Shown in pieces: positions 11,616 to 21,100 of a DNA stretch of 64,000 bases. Within the stretch, counting starts at the first letter, position 1. Each line of letters starts with the position of its first letter. Below the pieces are notes generated by a model. It was not told the origin of the DNA and searched no databases. It was given only the letters and a program-made list of their open reading frames with translations. Source of the stretch: Deinandra increscens subsp. villosa (taxonomy: Eukaryota; Streptophyta; Magnoliopsida; Asterales; Asteraceae); NCBI GenBank assembly GCA_039602395.1, contig JBCNJP010000017.1, positions 21,120,836 to 21,184,835 on the forward strand. Direction: 5' to 3'. Position numbers and translations under genes: made by a program.

Positions 11616-11665
11616 CCGATGTTATCCTTTGGGGGTCTAGCCGCACGCTTCAATCGGGGTGCCAT

Positions 11666-12117
11666 GGCTCCTTAGAACTTCAAATTAACACCGGGGAAGT
11701 GTTAGTTGGTGAATTCCGACGGCCCTGGTGGTGTCGGATCTCTGCAATAGGTGGCGGATGGTGGCGATCGGCAGGTGACAGTGGCGTCGGCGACAGAGGT
11801 AATGGGGGGGGGTGGTGTCGGTGTCGGATTCTGAGTGAGGGAGGTGGAGGTGAGGTCGCGAGGTGGTGGCGATGACTGGTGGTGGTGTGCGACGGTGATA
11901 GATCGGCGGTGATGGTGGTGGTTGGAGTTAGGGTTCTGGCAGTGGAGGAAGAAACAAGGAGAGGAGGAATTGAGGGAGAAGGGTAACCGATCGGTCTCCC
12001 TTTAACTCTTCTCATTTTTTTAAATTTTTTACACTCATTGACCCCTTGCAACTTTGAGAACTTGAACACATTGTGCTCAAATTTAATAACAACCACATAT
12101 TTTTTTCATAAATATAA
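11666..12117 (-). promoter_or_regulatory. Promoter and 5' UTR-like segment of the A1 extra gene
   Basis: On the coding strand a TATA-like TTTATATTTATG (about 12119-12108) is followed by AT-rich DNA. Then comes a C-rich, CT-rich segment with TTCCTCCACTGCC and AACCCTAACTCC (about 11960-11925), typical of plant 5' UTRs. Thirty to fifty bases before the ATG the composition returns to neutral. This suggests transcription separate from the LTR promoter. Inference from composition and motifs only. Confidence 0.4.
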
Positions 12118-13381
12118 ACCTCAACATCATCAAGTTTTAAACCCATTTACTCCAGAACACTTCCCCTGAACTCAAACCCGAGAGTTTTACGTCTGACAAC
12201 TTTAAAAAAATTAACTAAAAATTACTCAACAATAAAGATAAAATAAAAATTGAATCAGAATAAAAAAACTAATAAATAACTAAAACCAAATAAACATCTA
12301 CCACTTTGACAAACTGAGCTTTGAGTGAGAAGGCATATACAGGGATCATACCAGATAATTTGTGACTGAGGAACCCTTTTCAGCTTCAGTTACTTCGCGT
12401 GTTCAAGCGATTGCCGGTATTTTGGTCCATACTTTAAACTCGTGCTGCTTTCGCTTACTCAGGCAGTTTCATCACATAATTTATCTTTTAATGTTTATTA
12501 ATTATGAACATCTATCCAGGTCACACACATAAGTCCTAGGTATAATTTGTACATTCTATCAAGTATCCCTGGTTTCCCTACAACATTTTCCACGACACCT
12601 TTCCTTAAGCCTAACGCCATGCTCCAGACTGGGTTGAGAAAAGAAAGAATAGATCACGGAGATTTTTGGGGATAATATACAACGTCAACTGAATTTTTGA
12701 AACATTTTTTTTAATGTTCTCATCAGTGACAAAGGCTGAGGGTTTTGGACACTTGAGGGTCTCTTTTGGTTGTGCACATTGGCATCTTTTGGGTTTATTA
12801 TGTATGTACACTGTGATCTTAGATGTACGTGGATCAGGGAGGTTCCAGGTCTCTGCTACCGCAGAACAGAGGAGTCCTGACTCACGTACAACATTCCCAG
12901 GTCATTGCTCACGCAAAGCAGAGGGAATGGGATTTTTGAGCATGACATCAAAACTCAGAACCGGGCGTGTGTCTCAGGATTCCTGGTACACAGTCAAATA
13001 GAGATTGTACTAACCTAAGTGTGTGTTTCCTATCAAGCATCATACGTTATCTTCAAGTGTTGTGATAAACCATACCTTTTGATTGATTGACAGCAGAGCC
13101 TACCAAGCATATCAACCATGAATCACAGCTTTTCACATCCACCTTACACGTGTCAGTCAGCAAACACCTGGAAATTTATATCACTTCCCAACCTGGTCAA
13201 TCAAAACCAGTAAAAAAATTTAAAAGCACACAAAATTTAGGGGAAACATCAAGATGTTTATTTTATATCTTCCCCTTGCTTTTAGATTTTTTTCAGAACA
13301 CAGACTGAGAATAAAAACACTATTTTTTTATTTTTTTATTTTTTTTGATATATAATAAAGAAACAGATAGAAGTTGTCAGA
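12118..13381 (-). other. 3' non-coding region of A1 between pol and the extra gene
   Basis: No coding frame is visible. It is homologous to the A2 3' region at 52920-54130; for example both share an ACCTAGGA-TT block followed by GTTCATAATTAAT. Near pol it has a hairpin (13218-13285) with a stem built from AAAAGCA/TGCTTTT and AGGGG/CCCCT. Further on it has two units of CTCTG-TTTGC-GAGCAA-GACCTGG type (about 12848-12875 and 12898-12930). Both features recur in A2. Confidence 0.6.
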
Positions 13382-16300
13382 CTACTCATCAAAGGCTATC
13401 ATCCTGAGGCCTTTGAGACACATTTCAAAATTAGCACTAGGGAGGGGTTTGGTGAACATGTCCGCCACATTGTCATCCGATTGCACCCGTTCTAAGTGAA
13501 TGAGCCTGCGTTCGTAGCAGTCCCGTATGAAGTGCGTTTTAATATCAATGTGCTTGGTTTTTGAATGCTGCACAGGATTCTTAACAATTTGCAACGCAAC
13601 ATTATTATCACAATATATGGGAGTGTCAAAGAAATTCAAACCGTAATCCCCCAGTTGATGCTGCAACCATACCACCTGTGAGCAACATGCAGATGCAGCC
13701 ACGTATTCTGCTTCAGCTGTGGATTGAGACACCGTGTGCTGCTTCTTGCTCTGCCAAGCTACCAACCTGTCTCCTAAGAACTAAGCTCCAGCAGATGTAG
13801 ATTTCCTGTCAAGCTCATTGCCACCATAATCACTATCAGTAAATGCATACAGATTAAACCCAGACTCTTTAGGGTACCAGAGGCCCAGCCTTGGCCTACC
13901 CTTCAAATATTTGAAAATTCGTTTAACTGCAGATAAATGAGAGAGTTTAGGATTAGCCTGATATCGTGCGCATTGGCACACTGCAAGCATGATGTCTGGT
14001 CAGCATGGCCGTCAAATACATCAGTGACCCGATCATGGACCGGTACATGTGCTCGCTCACTGATTGACCATCTGGATCTTTGGTGAGTGCTGGCCTGGCC
14101 GCCATGGGTGTGGAGACAGGCTTTGAATCTGCCATCTTGTACTTCTCCAGAATCTCTGTGACATATTTGGCTTGATGAATAAGGATTCCGCTGTCACTTT
14201 GCTTCACTTGTAATGCCAGGAAGAATTCCATTTCGCCCATTTGACTCATCTCAAACTTTGTCCGCATCACTTTTTCAAATTCTTTGCACAGGTCTTCATT
14301 TGTGGACCCGAAGATGATATCATCCACATACACTTGCACCATGATAATGTCATCCTCAACCTCTTTCCTGAAGAGTGTCTAGTCCACAATACCCCTTATA
14401 TACCCATGAGCTAGAAGGTGATCAGTCAGCGTTCTGTACCAAGACCGTGGGGCCTGGTGCAAACCATACAGTGCTTTGTCTAGCTTGTACACATGGTAGG
14501 GGTGTTCTTCATCAATGAACCCAGGAGGTTGAGTAACATACACCTCTTCATCCATTTCAGCATAGAGAAACGCAGTTTTCATGTCCAATTGGTAGACAGT
14601 GAAATTCATGTAGGATGCGTAGGCCAAAAAGACTCTTATTGCCTCTAAACGAGCAACCGGTGCATATACTTCATCATAATCGATTCCTTCGACCTGCTTG
14701 TGCCCTTGAACCACCAACCTTGCCTTGTTTCTGAACAATAACACCGTTGTCATCCTTTTTATTCTTATAAAGCCACCGAGTTGTGATGACCTTTTTGTCA
14801 GCAGGCTTCTCCACCAACCTCCATACCTGAAGCTTTGAAAATTGGTTTAGCTCTTCATGCATAGCTTCCACCCAGCTAGGATCTGTTAGAGCCATTGTAA
14901 TGTTTGGGGGCTCAATTTGAGAGATAAAACAGGAATACATGCAGTGGTTGATGTCTCCTGATTGACTTCTTGTTATCACCCCAGATGCTAAAGGACCAAT
15001 GACATTGTCCAAGGGGTGATATTTGTGGATCCTTGTTTCAGCAACGGCTTGAACTGGGATTTCTGGAGGTAGATTTGTCTAAACAGGTTCTTCATTAATT
15101 TCAGCATCTGCCTCTGCATCAGCTACCTGAGATTGAACAGTATCTGTACCGGGGTTGTTCTCTGCCTCATCATCAACACCAGCATCAGTAGTTTCATGTA
15201 CTGGTGTTGTGTCTGCGTTGGAGGCAGTAACCGGAGATTTTGAAATGGTATGAGTCATTGATGGTCCTGATATTGAGTCGTCAAAAAGTTCTTCAGCAAT
15301 GACCGGATCCAATCCAAAGGGAAGGAAGAATTGATTGTAGTCAAAAGCTTGCGCGGGACCCACTCCACCATCTGAGGGATTTTCTTCAAGCCAATCCACA
15401 TTGGTAGACTCCATCACAATACCGGTTGTTTTGTTGAACACCCTGTAGGCTGAACTGGCAGAGTAACCTACAAAATAACACTCATCAGATTTAGCAGCAA
15501 ATTTTGGCAAATCAGTGTTTAATAAAACAGTGCAAAGACATCCAAAAGCCCGGAGATGCCCAATTCTGGGCTTGTCATGATAAATCAATTCGTAAGGGGT
15601 CTTCTGATGTCGCTTGTTGATGAGAACTCTGTTTTGGACATAACAGGCGGTGTTGACTGCCTCTGCCCAAAACATGGTGGGCAGTTTGGAGTCACATAAC
15701 ATTGTACGGGCAGCTTCAATCAGCGTTCTGTTGCGTCGTTCTGCCACGCCATTCTGCTGTGGAGTATAGGGCGCACTGTACTGATGTTCAATTCCTTTCT
15801 CTGAACAGAATTCGTCAATTGTACGATTTTTGAATTCTGTCCCATTGTCACTTCTGATGGACTTCACTTTCAAGTTTAGCTTGTTTTCAATGAGCTTGAT
15901 GAAGGCTATCAACATTCCTGCAACATCACTCTTCCTTGGCAAAAAGAATACCCACGTGAAACGAGAAAAATCGTCAGTAATAACAAGACAAAATGCACAA
16001 CGGTTAAGGCTTAACATACTGACTGGACCAAAAAGGTCCATGTGAAGCAGCTCCAGTACTGAGGAGATTCTGTTGAACACCTTAGGCTTGTGTGGGCGTT
16101 TGTGCTGCTTCCCCTTAGCACATGCCACACATTTCTCCTTGATCACGAATTCTTTGATTGGAAGGTCTTTGACAAGTCCTCCTCTTGCAAGCCGATTCAA
16201 ATTCTTCAGATTCATGTGCCCCAAACGTCTGTGCCACAACTGAGCATGATTCTCAGCTGTTTTAGAGAGAAGGCATGCCACCTCAGTTGTGGGGGGTTTC

Positions 16301-16680
16301 TGCATGTTGAGAACATAGGAGTTGCCGTATCTTGGTGTTCGCATTAACACCCAATCATCAGGGATGGAGTATCCAGGTTTTAGAATTAGACATTCTTTGT
16401 TGTTGAAAAGTACCGGATACTCCCTATCACAGATTTGTGAAACACTTAACAGACTGTGTTTCAACTGCTCGACATAGTTGACGTCATGGAAGCTGAGACA
16501 TCCGTTTCTGACTGTTCCTTTCTGACTGATATATCCTCCAACTCCTCCAGCGAACGACACATATCCTCCATCAAATTGCTCCAAATCTTGTAGTAGAGAT
16601 ATGTCGCCCGTCATATGCCTGGAACAACCACTGTCAACATACCAAAGGTTGTTAACAGTCCTCCTTGGCTGTTCCTGCAT
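13382..16680 (-). pseudogene. Copia A1 pol: protease, integrase, reverse transcriptase, RNase H
   Basis: The first open piece (16680-15079, 533 codons) carries protease DSGCSRHMTG (residues 16-25), the integrase HHCC motif (H150, H154, C184, C187) and the integrase catalytic triad D215, D278 (SDNGTEF) and E314 (VAERRN). A stop at 15079 separates it from the RT, whose pieces lie at 15012-14674, 14753-14379 and 14342-13953. The RT catalytic motif YVDD is at about 14330. RNase H with AEAEYVAAS follows at 13765-13382. There are at least four further frameshifts or stops. The Copia order (IN before RT) is clear. The lineage looks Tork/SIRE-like, by impression. It cannot encode an active polyprotein. 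Confidence 0.85.
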
Positions 16681-17212
16681 TCAAAGGAGATCAGTTAGTT
16701 TTGGGTACCCAGGCCTTAATGGGTCTGGGTGAAGGTGGGTCTGTTTTGGTTGGACTGAGTATGTCCTTTGTGTTGACATTTCTGGGACAGTGATTTTCTT
16801 TCCCAAGTTCCTGAGGTCTTTTCGGTGGATTTTTATTTTTATTTTGATTTTGAAAATTCACCTCTTGGAATTGTTTGGAGTGTTTTTTGTACACTCTAGT
16901 GGGCTTGAAAGACAGGTTTACCACCTTTGGAACATTCCACCTGTCATCCTTCCGCCAGCCAGTTGATTTTGACAAGCCAACTGGTTTTGGATGGATGGGT
17001 GGTTTAGAAAATGCTGCTTTGGGGTGAAACAGATTTTGAGGGTCCAACAGATTTTGGAATCCAAACTGGTTTAAGAGGATTGACTACCTTTACTGATTTT
17101 TTAACATTTTGAACCACTTTGCTTTCTTTAAAATCAGTCTTTGGTTGTTGCTTAGGTAACTTGGGCTTTTGATTTACTCTGTGTCCCTGTGTTTTCCGAG
17201 GTGCTGATTTCT
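16675..17212 (-). pseudogene. Copia A1 gag C-terminus with stop and acceptor-like site
   Basis: A basic, Pro/Lys-rich gag end (17047-16691) contains RWNVPKVVN and VYKKHSKQFQ, as in A2. It ends at TGA (16693-16691) within AACTAACTGATC, and a pyrimidine-rich tract then leads to TGAATGCAG (ending 16675), where the pol frame begins. Upstream bases to 17212 are degenerate gag. Copia B's LTR begins at 17213. Confidence 0.65.
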
Positions 17213-17614
17213 TGTTGATACCTGATATGTACGTCGTGTGAAGTATTCAACCACGGTTCAAGAACCAATTCAAGGCTAGGTTTACTGCCAGCCGAACCTG
17301 GTCCGAACCTGGAGTTCGGACCTGCCGAACCTGGAGTTGGGACAGGGTTTGGCCAGCAGTGTACATATAGTGAGTTTGGTCTTTGTTTTGTGTACGAGTG
17401 TGTAGTAGAGATGAGTTCTTAAGTGTGTGCTTACTAAGGTGTTCTCCGTGTCATCGTTTCTGAGTGTTACTGATTGTAATTGTTCGTGAGATCATTGTTT
17501 CTGAGTGTTACTAATTGTAATTGTTCGTGAGATCAATAAAATAATCGGTTAATTACTTGTTTCGTATCCGTTATAGCTAGATTGAGTAGACGATCCAACG
17601 ATCACGACTCTTCA
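17213..17614 (+). repeat. 5' LTR of copia B (402 bp)
   Basis: It starts TGTTGATACCTG and ends CTCTTCA, two bases before the primer site. An early segment (17287-17345) carries GTTCGGAC/CCGAAC motifs, matching the leader array. The reverse complement of the LTR of fragment G (45500-45836) begins TGTTGATACATGG and ends similarly, so B and G are one family. A weak TATA-like ACATATAGTG lies at about 17364. This LTR interrupts the gag of A1. Confidence 0.8.
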
Positions 17615-17616
17615 AG

Positions 17617-17628
17617 TGGTATCAGAGC
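17617..17628 (+). promoter_or_regulatory. Primer-binding site of copia B
   Basis: TGGTATCAGAGC, complementary to the 3' end of plant initiator Met tRNA, two bases after the LTR end. First-strand synthesis starts here. Confidence 0.9.
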
Positions 17629-17841
17629 ATTCTGGTTCATTCTACTGATCTATAGTTGATATTGTTGGATTTTTGACATGAAATGAGTATTTTTGAGTGT
17701 TTTTGCAACTTTTTGATCACTTCGATTGAGTCTTTTGTGAAAAATTTGCTCCTAAATCATTCTTATCACTTTTTTTGATCCACTGCTGCAAATCTCGTCA
17801 AAATCAGTCCAAAATCGAGTATTTTGAGAAAATTATGTTTA

Positions 17842-18100
17842 GGTTCGGACGTTACTGGTGAGGTTCGGAATAACTGCCCCGAAGTCTTAGTTCGGACAAG
17901 GTTCGGACGAGTTCGCTTCGAGTTTAGTCACAGTTCGGTCATAGTTCGAAAAGTGTTCTTGTTCGGTCGAGGTTCAGATCGGTTTGTGTTCGGAACAAGT
18001 TCGGAGTAGGTTCGGTTGAAGTTCGGATTATCGTTTGAGGTTCGGAGAGAGTTCGGAACAGGTTCGGACAAGGTGTTTAGGTTCAGGAAGGTTCGGACAT
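17842..18100 (+). repeat. GTTCGGA array in the leader of copia B
   Basis: About seventeen copies of GTTCGGA or one-base variants in 260 bases, often as AGGTTCGGACA, at irregular spacing. The LTR of the same element carries the unit on both strands (17287-17345). The array ends about 20 bases before the gag ATG at 18121. Confidence 0.85.
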
Positions 18101-18120
18101 ACGGGATTCAATTTTTCAAA

Positions 18121-21100
18121 GATGTCGGAATTTCAAGCTTTTGCCGCTATGCAAAACGCAATGCAAACCATGATGAACTTTGATAACGAAATTGGAACAA
18201 GTCAGATAGTTCCCAAGTAGTTGAAGTTGGAAGATTATCAAAATTGGAAGCAACGATTTTCTGCTTACATAAGGACGAATCATATCGATTTGTGGATTCC
18301 AATCAAGAAGCTTTATCAACATCCGACTGATCACGGAGATTTCAAGGAAGTTCATACCTTCGACATTGCTGAAAAGAAAATCATACGAGCTTGAACAAAA
18401 GGTTTTCGGTTATCTTACAATGGCATTACCTACTGAGTTGCTACATCAATTTAGTACTTGCAAGAAATCTAAGAAATTGTGGGATGCTTTGTCAGCAAGA
18501 TGTGAAGGGAATGATGAATACAAGAAGAGTCGAAGAAAGGTGTTGAATAAAGAATTTGATAATTTTCAACATTATGACAATGAAAACATTACCGCTCTTG
18601 TTTCACGGTTTTCACATCTGATTAGTGAATTAAAGGTAGTTGGAATTGAGAAAACCGATGCAGACTTGAAAGAAAAGATTATGGAAGCTTTGCCTGAAAA
18701 GTGGGAAAACTATGTTTTGCTACTCACTCATGATAAAGAATACTCTACATTGACATTTCATGAGCTTACTGGAAAACTTCATGCTCAGGAAATGGAAATG
18801 TTAAATTCAAAGAAGTCAACTGCTACTTTACAAAATCTTGAGTTGTATCATGGAGAGAATACTACTAGCATGAATGCTAAAGCTAAGCTGTCACACCCCG
18901 AGAATGGCTGAATGTGGGCATGTGACTGATTTGGCATCATGGTCATGGTTATGAATGATTGACATCTAAGTGAACGTTTAGAAAAGTCATTTGTCTTTCG
19001 AAAACATAAGTCTTAAACATTTATTTAAATATTTAAAACAGTGGCAGCGGAAAATAGTAGTGGAAGTACATGTTAAGTTTCAAAAGACAACGTTATGAGA
19101 TTTTAAATCATGACAACCCTAAGGTGTAATGTGACTAAATCTCCAAAAGAATGAATGAACATGCAGCAGGCAGACCATGATATGAGACAAGCAGGATCTA
19201 TGCAGAAAGACATTGAATTGCATCCTTAATCACCTGAGAATTCAAGAAATTTAAAAAGTCAACAGAATTGTTGGTGAGTTCACAGGTTTGATGACACATG
19301 AAAATGTTTGAACAGTGTTTGAATCAGTGTTTGAAACAATGTTTGAAATGTTTGGCCGTCATGATATTATTTTTGTTGACTCTGATGTTGTAAAGATCAA
19401 GCATGAACCTTGAATTCAAAACTAACTGTTTACCCACTCCTGGTGTCCAACCCCATGTACACCGAATGACCAGAATAACTAATGTACCCCTTGACTATTT
19501 CCGTGGAGTCAGGACTGGAGCGACCAAGTCGGGGCAGGGTCGTCAACCCAAATAGATCTATTCACAAGCTATCGTTTCGAATGAACTAATTGAATTCAAT
19601 TAATAGTGGGACTTAGGCATATAACATGAATCAACATGAATACACAGATTGGGGTTTATGAAAAGAACATGCAATCAGTACGTCTTACAGAAATCATAAT
19701 ATCAGACAAAATGAAATTTGAAAGGCATTCATTGAATTCTCCCCCATAATTTAGAAAACAGAAATAAGTAAAAGGGGCCGTGAAACTCACTTGATATGAA
19801 GATGGTCTGACAGATATGAATTGAATGAAGTAGCCTAGCAAGCGTCTACAATGTAATATTAAGACGTCTTAGGGGTCTGGCTATATGGGTTAGTGAATAC
19901 GTCACCCCATGTTCAAGGTTAAGTCTCGACTGTTATTACCCGATGACAGAGATGGAAATCCTAGGATATTATTTATTGGCTAATAAATAATATTAAAGTT
20001 GATGGAATTTATTATTTATTTGAATAAATAAATAATAATTGAATTTTCGCGTTTGAAATATAATATTGAATAATATACGTTATTTTTCATAAATCGTCAC
20101 GAAAATATAAATATTTAATTTATTAAATATTTGTAAGGTTTTGAACCCCTTTAAGTTAATAAATAAAATCTTTCATTTATTAAGGTTCGAACGCGCGTAG
20201 TATACCGCGCGTCAATACACGGTATTTGTCGCGTTTTATGAAAAGAATTTTGACACTTGAAAATATGTCCACGTGTACGAAGAAATGTTTCCAAAAATAT
20301 AAGAAGTTATATTTTGGTAAAATTAAGTGTCGGTTTGTCCGGTAGTTAGCCGGTTTCACCGGTTTGACCGTTTTGACTCGTTTTATGACTTTTTAAGTTT
20401 CCTTAACACTTAGGATTTGTTAATAGACTTGTTTTAATGTGTTTTAGGGTCTTAAGTTGCCAAGTGTGCCGGTGGAAGTTTAACTTGTAAAATTAGACGT
20501 TTTCGAGTTACCGAAAGTTATAGTTTTGGTCCGGTTTACTTCTAAAACATGTTTTTCCACTTTTGAACTTTAGGAACCATTTTTATATGTCAAAATGAGC
20601 ATGTTTTATGTTCTGGACCAGATTCAATTCTTATTCAAAAATAAGTTATATTTTGTCTGTCGAAAAGTCGTATTACGGTATCCGATTGTTCCGTTTTCAA
20701 GTGTTTAACTTCTCGAATCATTTTGTAAGTTTGGAAACATAATCTTGGCAGCCCTAAATCATCACATTACAAGTCCTAAGTGGTCATTTGTTGGTCACAA
20801 GGATTTTTACTTAATTTTTCATGAAAATTAATGATATTTATATCATAAAAATTCCATGTTTATCATTTCTTTAGAGTTTCATGAATCGAATCTTTGATAT
20901 AACACTTTTATGACTCAAAATCATCCTTAAGATAACTTTGGTTTCAGTTTTGGAGTCAAAACTATAAGTGTTTTCAAGATTGTAAAAATGTATATTTTTC
21001 TAAAGTGACAACAGTTTTTATGACACGCAGAATTGTGTGTCATCTCTGTAGTGTCTCATGTTTTCCAGTGACAGTAGAACATATGAGTTTCACTCATGAA

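Larger units (their letters stand above)
8631..11665 (-). pseudogene. Extra copia gene between pol and 3' LTR (two exons, broken)
   Basis: A start ATG at 11665-11663 in good context (GCCATGG) opens a 50-base exon (11665-11616, MAPRLKRAARPPKDN...). It is followed by donor GTATGT and, 603 bases on, acceptor TGATTGCAG. Joining keeps the frame into exon 2 (11012-8631). Exon 2 contains LTEENFRQALRL (about 10790-10745), a Trp-rich helical domain (PPYWRMLAHYL), an acidic stretch rich in Asp/Glu (about 10190-10040), a coiled coil (about 9800-9560), then an aromatic domain with WMFDGEKHMF and FQTWAYSDYTG, and a stop TAA at 8631. Breaks: a TGA near 10845, frameshifts near 10200, 9530 and 8770, and possibly one near 9400. 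I recall similar proteins encoded near copia pol genes in Asteraceae assemblies, and a resemblance to plant transposon proteins of the Transposase_32 type. The function is unknown. The stop is only about 10 bases from the polypurine tract. Confidence 0.65.
8169..17212 (-). mobile_element. Copia element A1 with extra 3' gene (5' end interrupted)
   Basis: Coding-strand order is gag end (17212-16691), PR-IN-RT-RNase H (16680-13382), 3' non-coding region (13381 to about 12118), an extra gene with promoter-like DNA (12117-8631), polypurine tract (about 8619-8610) and 3' LTR (8609-8169). The LTR matches the A2 LTR in its first 80 bases, and the gag end shares RWNVPKVVN and VYKKHSKQFQ with A2 (about 40320-40400), so A1 and A2 are one family. 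Copia B inserted at 17213, and the missing gag and 5' LTR are not seen. The left flank is CTACT. Pol and the extra gene both carry stops and frameshifts, so this copy is dead. Confidence 0.8.

Noticed and set aside
8169..11665. An independent small non-autonomous element (LTR plus accessory gene only)
   Set aside because: The 3' region of A1 pol runs without a break into the accessory gene, and A2 shows the same LTR with the same gag and 3' region, so it is one element.
16090..16347. Plus-strand open frames opposite A1 pol, and similar frames opposite other pol genes
   Set aside because: They are antisense shadows of well-supported pol domains.
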